NCBI GenBank assembly: GCA_003241785.1
Contig: QFPW01000016.1
Coordinates: 117,328-181,327, forward strand
Source: Rhodovulum sulfidophilum
Lineage (GTDB): Bacteria; Pseudomonadota; Alphaproteobacteria; Rhodobacterales; Rhodobacteraceae
Reading direction: 5' to 3'
Length of the DNA stretch: 64,000 bases
Both the position numbers and the translations under genes were made by a program. Below, piece by piece: positions 18,198 to 25,795 of this stretch (positions are counted from its first letter, which is position 1; each line of letters opens with the position of its first letter). Under the pieces are notes generated by a model that was not told the origin of the DNA, ran no database searches, and saw only the letters and a program-made list of their open reading frames with translations.

Positions 18198-20449
18198 GCC
18201 AGCGCCTCGAGCTCGGTGGCCGCCGCCTGGTCGGCGAGGATCGCATCGGCGGCGCGGAGCGCTAGCGCGAGGATCGTGAGCGCGGGATTGACCGGCGGCA
18301 GCGAGACGAAGCTCGACCCGCCGATCACCACGAGGCGGGCCGTGTCGTGCACCCGGCCGAAACCGTCGGTGACCGAACTCGCCGGATCGTCGCCCATCCG
18401 CGTGCCGCCGGTGTCATGCGTGCTGATCGGGCCGGTCAGCACCGGCCGCCGCCAGATCCGTTTCGCCCCCATCGCCCGCGCGATTTCCTCGGCGCGGTCC
18501 TGCACCCAGGGGGTCATCCGCTTCTCGTTCTCGCCGACGTCGAAGGTGATGCGGATCACCGGGCGGCCGTCGGCGTCGCGGACCTCGGGGTCGAGGTCGA
18601 GCCGGTTGTTCTCCGAGGGCAGGATCTCGGGGTCGATGAAGAGCATCGAGGTCCGGGCATAGGCGTGGACGAAGAAGTCGCGCCACGCCGCCCCGTACCG
18701 CGGGACGTCCGGCGGCAGGGCGGCGGAGGCCTCGATCGGCAGGTACTGGTTGAAGGCGGCGATCCGGCCGCCCCGGATGAAGCCGAGGCCCTTGTGGTCG
18801 AAATGGTCGCAGGAGAGATCGGCGATCGCCATGGCCTGCGCCGTCGGGCCGATGAAGCGGTTGACCGGCGCGTCGAACACCGCGTGGACCGAGGGCTGCT
18901 GGCGCGTCAGGTAGTGCCGCCCGACCTGGCCCCGGTTGTTGCCGAGCCCGTCGGGATGCGCCGCGTCCCGCGAGAGCAGGAGCAGGCGGACGTTCTCGAA
19001 GGCGTAGGTCGCGACGACCACGGTGCCGCCGCGCTGGACATGGCGCGCGCCGTCGCGCGTGACGAAGGCGGCGCCGACCGCCGCGCCGTCCTCGGTCACG
19101 ATCCCGGTCACCCGCGCGCCGGTGAGGATCGTGAGCCGCCCGGTGCCGAGCGCCTTCGGCAGCACGGTGTTCTGCGCCGAGGCCTTGGCGTCGACATGGC
19201 AGCCAAAGCGCGAGCAGAACGAGCAATAGGTGCAGGCGTGGCGCCCCTCGAAGGGCGCGGTCAGGATCGCGGCCGGGAGCGGGAACGGGTGGTAGCCGAG
19301 GCCGCGCGCCGCGGTGGCGAACATCTCGCCGAGCCCGCTCGTCCGGAGCGCGGGCATCGCATAGGGCCGCGACCGCGGCGCCTCGAACGGGTTGCCCCGG
19401 CGCCGCTCCACCCCGTCGAGCGCCGCGCGGCCGCCCGCGTGGCCCGAGACGCCGAGCAGCGACTCCGCTTCGTCGTAATAGGGTTCGAGATCGGCGTAGG
19501 CCATCGGCCAGTCGGCGAGGGTGCTGTCCGCGGGGATGCCGTCGGCGCCGTATTTCGCGACCGTCGCCGAGCGGACGCGGAAATCCTCCTCGTAGAACCG
19601 CATCGCGACCGCGCCCCAGGCGACGGAATTGCCGCCGAGCGCGGTCTCGAGCCCCTGGCTCATCACCGCGCGGCGCGCGGGCTCGCCGGGCCGGAGGCGC
19701 CAGGTCGGCACCTCGGCGTTGAACTTCTCCGCGCCGCCGAGGTTGCGGAAGGCGGTCGCGGAGAGCTCGTCCATCGCGTGCTCGCGCCCCGTGCGCGCCG
19801 ATCCCGCCTCGAGGATCACCACGGTCTTGCCGGCCGCGACCAGCCGGTGCGCCATGAAGGCGCCCACCGCGCCGCCGCCGATGATCAGCACGTCCGGCGC
19901 GGCGACGGGGCCGCTCGCCTCGGTCGTCTCCGGCGCCTCGGGCAGCCGCGCGTCGCGCTCGAGCGCCGCCATCGGCCTCGGCGCGCGGGTCACGGGCCGC
20001 CCGGCCGCCTGCTCCTCGGCCGCGTAGCCGAACTGCGCGCCGGGAAAGCCGATCAGCTTCCAGCCGGCGGCGTCGCGGTTGCCGCCATGGGCGGGGTCGC
20101 AGAACAGGCCCTCGCGCAGGTGGCGCCAGACGAGATCGAAGGCGGAGTGGTCCGGGTTCGCCGGCAGGCCCGGCAGCGTGTCCGCCTCGAAGGCGGCGAG
20201 GATCGCGTCCCGGCGCGCCTCGGACGCCGCCGCGTAGTCGCCGCCGGCGGCGGCGTCGAGCGCGGCGAGGACGGCGCGGTACTCCGGCAGATGCGCGGCG
20301 TAGGGCCCGGCGAGCGCGCCGCGCGCGTAATCTGCCGCGCCGATCCCGACCGCTCCGGGAGTGCCATCCGTCCCGGGCGGGAAGATGCGGTCGAACAGGG
20401 CATCGAGCGTGCGGCTCTCGGCGGGCGAGAGCGGGCTGGCGGCGGGCAT
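18194..20449 (-). CDS. GMC oxidoreductase fused to a gluconate-2-dehydrogenase-subunit-3-like domain
   Basis: A 751-residue fusion. Residues about 8-140 look like gluconate 2-dehydrogenase subunit 3, with RIFPPGTDGTPGA and a DPAHGGNRDAAGWKLIGFPG stretch. From about 186 comes a GMC flavoprotein with FAD-binding GGGAVG (191-196), a cysteine cluster CTYCSFCSRFGC and the C-terminal GMC pattern HDTGGTRMGDDP. In membrane-bound gluconate-type dehydrogenases these are usually two subunits passing electrons to a cytochrome c. I see no signal peptide and no cytochrome c gene here. It would oxidise an alcohol, probably on the same substrate as the neighbouring amine oxidases. Confidence 0.85.
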   Translation of the reverse strand: MPAASPLSPAESRTLDALFDRIFPPGTDGTPGAVGIGAADYARGALAGPYAAHLPEYRAVLAALDAAAGGDYAAASEARRDAILAAFEADTLPGLPANPDHSAFDLVWRHLREGLFCDPAHGGNRDAAGWKLIGFPGAQFGYAAEEQAAGRPVTRAPRPMAALERDARLPEAPETTEASGPVAAPDVLIIGGGAVGAFMAHRLVAAGKTVVILEAGSARTGREHAMDELSATAFRNLGGAEKFNAEVPTWRLRPGEPARRAVMSQGLETALGGNSVAWGAVAMRFYEEDFRVRSATVAKYGADGIPADSTLADWPMAYADLEPYYDEAESLLGVSGHAGGRAALDGVERRRGNPFEAPRSRPYAMPALRTSGLGEMFATAARGLGYHPFPLPAAILTAPFEGRHACTYCSFCSRFGCHVDAKASAQNTVLPKALGTGRLTILTGARVTGIVTEDGAAVGAAFVTRDGARHVQRGGTVVVATYAFENVRLLLLSRDAAHPDGLGNNRGQVGRHYLTRQQPSVHAVFDAPVNRFIGPTAQAMAIADLSCDHFDHKGLGFIRGGRIAAFNQYLPIEASAALPPDVPRYGAAWRDFFVHAYARTSMLFIDPEILPSENNRLDLDPEVRDADGRPVIRITFDVGENEKRMTPWVQDRAEEIARAMGAKRIWRRPVLTGPISTHDTGGTRMGDDPASSVTDGFGRVHDTARLVVIGGSSFVSLPPVNPALTILALALRAADAILADQAAATELEALA

Positions 20450-21237
20450 CAGCTTGTCCTCAAAAGTCGCTTCAGGAAGGCCTGGCTGCGCGGATGGGCG
20501 GGGGCGCGCAGCACCTGCCGCGCCGGTCCCTCCTCGACGATCCGGCCCTGGTCGAAGACCACGATCCGGTCGGCGACCTCCTCGGCGAAGCCCATCTCGT
20601 GCGTGACGACCAGCATCGTCATCCCCTGCTCGGCGAGGTCGCGCATCACCGCGAGCACCTCGCCGACGAGCTCGGGATCGAGCGCCGAGGTCGGCTCGTC
20701 GAAGAGCATCACCCGGGGCTCCATCGCGAGCGCGCGGGCGATCGCCACCCGCTGCTGCTGCCCGCCGGAGAGCTCGGCCGGGAAGCGGTCCGCCTTGTCC
20801 GCGAGGCCGACGCGCGCGAGCAGCCCGCGCGCCCGCTCGACCGCCGCGCCGCGGGACAGGCCGCGCACCGCCATCGGCGCCTCGATCAGGTTCTGGAGCA
20901 CCGAGAAATGCGGGAACAGGTTGAACTGCTGAAACACCATTCCGATGTCGGCCCGGCGCCGGCGCAGCGCGCGTTCGGTGACCTTGACCGGGGCGCTTCC
21001 CCCGTCGGCGGCGCCCATCAGCTTGCCGTCGATGAAGACCTCGCCGGAATCGGGCGGGTCGAGATAGTTGAGGCAGCGCAGCAGGGTCGACTTGCCCGAG
21101 CCCGAGCCGCCGACGATCGCGAGGACCTCGCCCCGGCGGACCGAGAGGCTGACATCGGTGAGCGCGACGTAATCGCCGTAGGATTTGCTGAGGCCGACCG
21201 CCTCGACCATGAGCGGGGGTCTGGGTGCGTCGGACAT
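20449..21237 (-). CDS. Polar amino-acid ABC transporter ATP-binding protein (GlnQ/HisP type)
   Basis: A 262-residue ATPase with Walker A GGSGSGKST (43-51), signature LSGGQQQ (156-162) and Walker B VMLFDE (176-181), plus the DEPTSALDPE continuation typical of polar amino-acid importers. It energises the two permeases encoded just upstream. It overlaps the GMC gene by one base, so the transporter and flavoenzymes form a single operon. Confidence 0.95.
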   Translation of the reverse strand: MSDAPRPPLMVEAVGLSKSYGDYVALTDVSLSVRRGEVLAIVGGSGSGKSTLLRCLNYLDPPDSGEVFIDGKLMGAADGGSAPVKVTERALRRRRADIGMVFQQFNLFPHFSVLQNLIEAPMAVRGLSRGAAVERARGLLARVGLADKADRFPAELSGGQQQRVAIARALAMEPRVMLFDEPTSALDPELVGEVLAVMRDLAEQGMTMLVVTHEMGFAEEVADRIVVFDQGRIVEEGPARQVLRAPAHPRSQAFLKRLLRTS

Positions 21238-21238
21238 G

Positions 21239-21910
21239 TCAGACCCTTTTCGGATAGAGGCGGTAGCGCCGCCGCAGGCGCGCCTCGGCCCAGCCCTGGA
21301 ACAGCACCAGGGCGCCGCTGACGGCGAGGTAGAGCACGCCGGCGGTCACGATGAAGGTGAACGGGTCGTAGGTGATCGAGGAGGCGCGCGCCGCCGCCGC
21401 GGTCAGGTCGTTGACCGCGATCATCGAGGCGAGCGACGAGCCCTTCACCATGATGATCGCGCGCGTCATGTAGGGCGGCAGGATCAGGGGCAGGGCCTGT
21501 GGCAGGATGACGCGCCGGAACGTCCGGGCCGGCGACATGCCGAGCGCGCGCGCGGCGGCGTACTGGCCCTGGTCGATCGCCGCGAGCCCGCCCCGGATGT
21601 CCTCGCTCATATAGGCCGCGCCCATGGTCCCGAGCCCGAGGATCGCCGCGACCATGGGATCGAACCGCAGCCCGAGCTGTGGACCGCCGTAGAAGACGAG
21701 GAAGAGCACGATCACCGCCGGCAGGAGCCGGACGAGGTTCACGAGCACGATCAGCGCCGCGTTCAGCCCCGGGATCCGCGCCTCGCGCAGCACGGCGATC
21801 GCGAGCGCGACCGGGGTCGCGAGGAGGAGCGTCGCGGCGGAGATCTCGAGGGTGGTCAGGAACCCCTCGAGCATCGACGGCGCGTATTCGGCGAGGCGCG
21901 CGAGATCCAT
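21239..21910 (-). CDS. Polar amino-acid ABC transporter permease
   Basis: A 223-residue inner-membrane permease of the HisM/GlnP type, with the conserved EAA-like loop (ARALGMSPARTFRRVILPQA). The open frame runs on to 22432, but that extension is the other permease gene in another frame; the ATG at 21910, directly after the upstream gene's stop, gives the normal family length. It probably pairs with the permease at 21913-22578. Confidence 0.92.
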   Translation of the reverse strand: MDLARLAEYAPSMLEGFLTTLEISAATLLLATPVALAIAVLREARIPGLNAALIVLVNLVRLLPAVIVLFLVFYGGPQLGLRFDPMVAAILGLGTMGAAYMSEDIRGGLAAIDQGQYAAARALGMSPARTFRRVILPQALPLILPPYMTRAIIMVKGSSLASMIAVNDLTAAAARASSITYDPFTFIVTAGVLYLAVSGALVLFQGWAEARLRRRYRLYPKRV

Positions 21911-21912
21911 CG

Positions 21913-22578
21913 CTACCTCCGCGCCCGCCGTCGCGCGGCCCAGCGTTCGCCGAGGAACTGCGGCAGGAGCAGGAGCGCGTCGAGCACGGCGTAGATCGCC
22001 GCGGCGACGATCAGGATCTCGAGCGGGCGGTAGGTGACGACGAAGACCCGCTTCGCGGCCGAGGACAGCTCGGGCACCGCGACCGCCGCCGCGAGCGCCG
22101 TCCCCTTCAGGACCTCGGTCGCGTGCGAGACATAGGGCGGCAGCGCGGCGGGGATCGTCTGCGGCAGGATGATCCGCAGAAGCGTGCGCGCCGGCGAGAG
22201 GCCGAGCGCGCGCGCCGCCTGCCACTGGCCCTCGGGCACGCTGGCGAGCCCGGCGCGGAAGGCCTCGGCGAAATAGAAGGCCATGTAGCTCGACATCGCG
22301 ATCGTCGCCGAGGGCAGCGGATCGAGCCGGAGGCCGAGGAACGGCAGGGCGAAGAAGGCGAAGAACAGGATCAGGAGCGGGGGCACGCCCCGGAAGATCC
22401 AGCTGAGCGCCGCGATCAGCGCCCGGACCCATCCCGCGCGATGGTCGCGCAGCAGCGCCACGGCGATCCCGAGCGGGGTCGCGATCAGGATGACCGCGAC
22501 GGTCAGCTCGATCGTGACCAGCGTCCCCCGGAGGAGCGCTGGCCAGACGGTCGGCACGCCGCTGAAATCGAGCTCCAT
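21913..22578 (-). CDS. Polar amino-acid ABC transporter permease
   Basis: A 221-residue permease, paralogous to its downstream neighbour, with the same EAA-like loop (ARALGLSPARTLLRIILPQT) and about five hydrophobic segments. Two different permease subunits plus one ATPase and a periplasmic binding protein are the standard composition of this family. It starts 13 bases after the binding-protein stop. Confidence 0.92.
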   Translation of the reverse strand: MELDFSGVPTVWPALLRGTLVTIELTVAVILIATPLGIAVALLRDHRAGWVRALIAALSWIFRGVPPLLILFFAFFALPFLGLRLDPLPSATIAMSSYMAFYFAEAFRAGLASVPEGQWQAARALGLSPARTLLRIILPQTIPAALPPYVSHATEVLKGTALAAAVAVPELSSAAKRVFVVTYRPLEILIVAAAIYAVLDALLLLPQFLGERWAARRRARR

Positions 22579-22591
22579 GCCGACCGGTCCG

Positions 22592-23473
22592 TCAGTAGCC
22601 GATCCGGCCGAGCAGATCGACCTCGGCGGTGGAGTTGGTGTATTTCCCGATCAGCGCGGCGAGCGTGCCATCGGCGCGGTAGTTGCCGAGCAGCGTGTTG
22701 ACCGCGACGAGCAGGTCCGGCTCCTTCGGGTTGACGCAGAGGCTCTGCGGGAAGACGTCGAGCGCGGGACCGACCAGCGCGAGATCGTCCTTGTTGGGCG
22801 CCGTCCCGAGCACGTTGAGCGCGTTTGAGAGGTTCATCACCACGACCTGCGCCTGGCCGTTCAGCAGCCCGAGCAGCGATTCCTGCAGCCCTGGGAACTC
22901 CGTCGCCTCGGCCTCGGGCAGCGCGGCCTTCGCGCCCTCGAAATAGATCTCGCCCCGGACCCCGCCGAGCGAGAAGCCGCCCTGCTCGAAGCTGGTGATG
23001 CCCGAGGATTTGAGCGCGATCCCGACCGTCGCGTTGACGCCGGTCGGCGCGGTCATCAGGAACTGGTCCGAGCCGAGCCGCTCGGCGTTCCAGGATGCGC
23101 CGTCGCAGGCGAGGTCGAAGCGGCCGGCGGCGAGGCCGGGGAGGATGCCCGCCCATTCGAGCTGCGTGAACTCGACCTTCAGGCCGAGATCGGCGGCGAT
23201 CTTCGAGAAGAGTTCGACATAGGAGCCGGTGAGCTCGCCCGAGGCCGGATCGACGAAGGTGCGGGGCGGGGAGGCGCCGGTGGTCCCGACCGTGAGCACG
23301 CCGTCGGAGACGAGATTGGCGAGCGGCCAGGGGTTCGGGTAGCCCGCGAAGGGCTTCGGCGGCCCGAGCACGGTCTCGAAATCGAGCGCGGGGCCTTCGG
23401 CCCGCGCCGCGGTGCCCGAGGCGAGGGCGAGGGCGGCGGAGCAGAGGAGGATCCTTGTCAGTCGCGCGGGCAT
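22592..23473 (-). CDS. Polar amino-acid ABC transporter substrate-binding protein
   Basis: A 293-residue family-3 solute-binding protein (SBP_bac_3) with a Sec-type signal peptide (MPARLTRILL followed by an Ala-rich h-region, cleavage near ARA-EG). The ATG at 23473 with AAGGAG upstream is preferred to the in-frame start at 23557, which would bury the signal peptide. It heads the transporter part of the minus-strand operon. Its ligand should be a small polar amino acid or amine; the downstream enzymes suggest an N-methylated or amide-containing one. Confidence 0.92.
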   Translation of the reverse strand: MPARLTRILLCSAALALASGTAARAEGPALDFETVLGPPKPFAGYPNPWPLANLVSDGVLTVGTTGASPPRTFVDPASGELTGSYVELFSKIAADLGLKVEFTQLEWAGILPGLAAGRFDLACDGASWNAERLGSDQFLMTAPTGVNATVGIALKSSGITSFEQGGFSLGGVRGEIYFEGAKAALPEAEATEFPGLQESLLGLLNGQAQVVVMNLSNALNVLGTAPNKDDLALVGPALDVFPQSLCVNPKEPDLLVAVNTLLGNYRADGTLAALIGKYTNSTAEVDLLGRIGY

Positions 23474-23505
23474 GTCGCGGAAGTCTCCTTGGTTGGGGTG
23501 GGGGA

Positions 23506-24393
23506 TCAGGCGGGCAGCAGGCCGGCGAGGCCCAGATGGGTCTCGTACCAGTCCCATTCGCGGTCGAGGAAATCACGGAAGGCCGGGCCGGGCAGGTAGG
23601 CGTCGGCCTGTCCGTTGCGCGCCAGATAGGCGGCCCAGGCGTCCGACGCGCGCACCCGCTCGATGATCGCGTGCCAGCGGGCCTGCGTCGCCTCCGGCAC
23701 GCCGGGCGGCGCCATCAGGCCGCGCCAGAGCTGGAAGGTGACCGGGACCCCGGCCTCGCCGAGCGTGGGGACCTCGGGGAAGGCGGGCAGGCGGGTCTCG
23801 TCGAGCGCCGCGAGCACGCGGAGCGTGCCGGCCTCGACATGCGGCAGGATCTCCGCCGCGACGCCGCAGCCCCAGTCGAGCGTGCGCTCGATGAGCCCGG
23901 TCCAGACCGCCGGCTCGCTCGGGACCACGACGAATTCGACATCCGCGGCCGCGCCCTGGGCGATCGCGAGCGTGAGCAGATGGTTGATCCCGCCGAGGAA
24001 ATAGCCTCCGGTGCGGGTGGCGCGCGTCGGGATGTCTCGCAGGAAATCCGCCGCCGTCTCCCAGGGCGCGTCGGCGCGGCAGACGAGGAAGAAGCGGTCG
24101 GCGACGAGCCGCGCGATCGGCGTCAGGTCGCGATGGGTGAGCGCCATGCCGCGCAGGAGTGGCGCCTGGATGAAGACGGGCGTGCAGGTCGAGACCACGT
24201 GCGCGGCGCCTGGCAGCGTCGCCATGAGCCGCATCGAATCGACCCCCGGATCGTCGCCCTTCGGCACGAAGCGCCAGGCCCGCGTGTCCGCGCCCGTCTC
24301 GGCGACCCCGGCGGCGAAGGCCTCGGCGAGCACCGGCGGCGCGGAGCCCGGCGGGCCATGGATGATGAAATCGACCGGATTCTCGGCGGTCAT
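23506..24393 (-). CDS. TctC/Bug-family solute-binding-like protein without signal peptide
   Basis: A 295-residue protein of the tripartite tricarboxylate transporter receptor (Bug/TctC) family, with family features such as PEVPTLGEAGVPV and a C-terminal PGPAFRDFLDREW segment. Bug proteins normally carry an N-terminal export signal and partner with TctA/TctB membrane proteins. This one begins MTAENPVDFII with no signal peptide, and no TctA or TctB gene is in the window. It lies upstream of the amino-acid transporter operon and downstream of an AT-rich operator-like region. It could be a cytoplasmic sensor or binding protein, or the start may be misread; I found no good upstream start. Confidence 0.78.
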   Translation of the reverse strand: MTAENPVDFIIHGPPGSAPPVLAEAFAAGVAETGADTRAWRFVPKGDDPGVDSMRLMATLPGAAHVVSTCTPVFIQAPLLRGMALTHRDLTPIARLVADRFFLVCRADAPWETAADFLRDIPTRATRTGGYFLGGINHLLTLAIAQGAAADVEFVVVPSEPAVWTGLIERTLDWGCGVAAEILPHVEAGTLRVLAALDETRLPAFPEVPTLGEAGVPVTFQLWRGLMAPPGVPEATQARWHAIIERVRASDAWAAYLARNGQADAYLPGPAFRDFLDREWDWYETHLGLAGLLPA

Positions 24394-24411
24394 CTGCGGC
24401 GTCCGTCCTTG

Positions 24412-24453
24412 TCAGATATGATGTGATGTTATCTCTGATATTTCTGTAGTCAA
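24412..24453. promoter_or_regulatory. AT-rich operator-like element upstream of the Bug-like gene
   Basis: This island carries TCAGATAT (24412-24419), ATCTCT (24431-24436), ATATTTCTG (24438-24446) and TAGTCAA (24447-24453). TCAGATAT, ATCTCT and TAGTCAA also occur in the same order at 3881-3910 in front of the first operon. It is the likely promoter/operator region for the minus-strand operon that begins at 24393. Confidence 0.4.
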
Positions 24454-24543
24454 TGCGGTAAAGCATTAGACCGTAGGTCAAATTTTGACCTGACCATGGT
24501 AATTATCGGGGAAATTTTCATCACTCCGCGCCTCGGTGGCGGC

Positions 24544-24608
24544 CACCGGCGGATCGCCGCCGGCGCCGCGATTCGGCGCCGTCGTCCCAAGCGGGGCGAA
24601 AGCCCCGC
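24544..24608 (-). other. Stem-loops downstream of gntR
   Basis: Three perfect stems lie just past the gntR stop: GCGGGGC/GCCCCGC around GAAA (24591-24608), CGGCGCCG twice (24561-24568, 24574-24581), and CCGGCGG/CCGCCGG around ATCG (24546-24563). They sit where a terminator is expected on the minus strand, but no T run follows, so factor-independent termination is doubtful. Confidence 0.35.
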
Positions 24609-24615
24609 CGCCGGC

Positions 24616-25329
24616 TCAGAGGCTGATGCTGACCGCGCCGCGGCTCGAGGTGAGCGCCTGCGTCAGACCCTCGCGGGTCTGGTCGTTGTGCTGGATCATG
24701 ATCTCGCGGGCGCGCGCGGGATCGCGGCCCGCGAGCACCTCGACGATCGCGTGATGCGAGATCGAGGTCTCGACGCTGACGTCGCGCAGCTGCGCGCCGA
24801 GATAGAAGAACCGCTCGAGCGCGTCGATCTGCCGCGCGAGCAGGTCCTCGAGGCGCGCGTTGCCGGTGGCGCGCGCGATGGCGAGGTGGAATTCGCGGTT
24901 GGCGCGGATGAAGGGCGCGAGGCTCGGCTGCTCGCCCCGGTCGTAGATGACATCGGCGAGCCGGTTGAGGCTCTCGATCTCGGCCACGCCCACGCGCGCG
25001 CAGGCGATCTCGGCCGCGCCGGCCTCGAGGATGGTGCGGACGTCGAAGAGCTCGTTCATGTCGCCGAAGGTGATCGGGGTGATCCGGTAGCCGCGGCGGG
25101 GGAAGGTCTGCACCAGCCCCTCCTGCCGCAGGTTCGACAGCGCCTCGCGAACCGGCGTCTTCGAGATCCGGAACCGATCGGCGAGCTCGGCCTCGTTCAG
25201 CTCCTGTCCCGGACGCAGCGCGCAGGTCAGGATTTCGGCGCGCAGCATCGCATGGACCTTCTCCGTCAGCGAGACGGGCCTGGCCGGCTTGCGCGCCCGG
25301 GTTTTCCTGGCCGGGTTGATCACGTCCAT
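24616..25329 (-). CDS. GntR-family transcriptional regulator, FCD (FadR) subfamily
   Basis: A 237-residue regulator: winged helix-turn-helix at about residues 22-85 (ELADRFRISKTPVREALSNLR) and an FCD ligand-binding domain at about 90-225 with candidate metal ligands in NREFH, SHHAI and the final QHND helix. FCD domains usually bind a carboxylate, often through a metal. It is divergent from the reductase-FCD-P450 gene (25796) and upstream of the minus-strand transporter and flavoenzyme operon, so it may control either or both. A 7-base inverted repeat lies 25 bases before its start (25354-25376). Confidence 0.93.
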   Translation of the reverse strand: MDVINPARKTRARKPARPVSLTEKVHAMLRAEILTCALRPGQELNEAELADRFRISKTPVREALSNLRQEGLVQTFPRRGYRITPITFGDMNELFDVRTILEAGAAEIACARVGVAEIESLNRLADVIYDRGEQPSLAPFIRANREFHLAIARATGNARLEDLLARQIDALERFFYLGAQLRDVSVETSISHHAIVEVLAGRDPARAREIMIQHNDQTREGLTQALTSSRGAVSISL

Positions 25330-25795
25330 GTCGATCCTCTCGCCGACCCGCGCTTGATATTACGGGGATATATCAATGGAACCTATGCTATCATACCAGA
25401 TTTAAAGCACTTTCCCGCCCTCCTCAAGCCCCTCGGGGCGCGACCCCACGGAATGTCCCGCGCGACCCCGCCCCGAGCCTCCCCCCGGGTCCGCGTCGCG
25501 GCAAGGTGGCCGCGCCCGCCGACGGGCCGGCGATCCGGCGGAGCCGGTCCCCCGCGCGGGCCGCCACCGATGCCCGGGAGCGGGTTCCGCGCTTCGCCGG
25601 GCGGGCGCGGGAGCACAATGCACGTTTTGTCCTTCTCTACGCGACGCCTGTCCTTTGACGCCGAGGCCCGCCCGGATTTGACTGACGGCAACAAGATTCC
25701 GGGAGGCGACCGATGGTCCGACGGGCCGAGGCGCGCCATCCCGGTTCAACACGCCATCGACCAATTCGGCGGCGACGCGGGAGGAGACGACACCC
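25330..25795. other. 466-base divergent promoter region
   Basis: This gap between gntR and the P450 fusion gene holds the inverted repeat at 25354-25376, an AT-rich stretch to about 25407, then GC-rich DNA without a convincing gene. GGAGGAG lies about 9 bases before the P450-fusion ATG. The long plus-strand open frame covering this gap is an antisense shadow of gntR and has no support. Confidence 0.6.
25354..25376. promoter_or_regulatory. Inverted repeat, candidate GntR operator
   Basis: TTGATAT (25354-25360) and ATATCAA (25370-25376) form a perfect 7-base inverted repeat around 9 bases. It contains GATATATCA (25367-25375), shared with 3884-3892. Its position suggests autoregulation of gntR and control of the divergent P450 fusion gene. 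Confidence 0.5.

Noticed and set aside
13771..18246. A 1491-codon minus-strand open frame
   Set aside because: Its last third is the real DAO gene (13771-15066); the rest is Arg/Ala/Gly-rich shadow of three other genes in different frames. Not a fusion.
15144..20932. Long plus-strand open frames of 1172 and 861 codons opposite the flavoenzyme genes
   Set aside because: Arg-rich antisense translation without motifs; the minus-strand genes are well supported.
21239..22432. A 397-codon frame that might be a fused double permease
   Set aside because: The extra N-terminal part is an out-of-frame shadow of the second permease; each permease has normal length and its own start.
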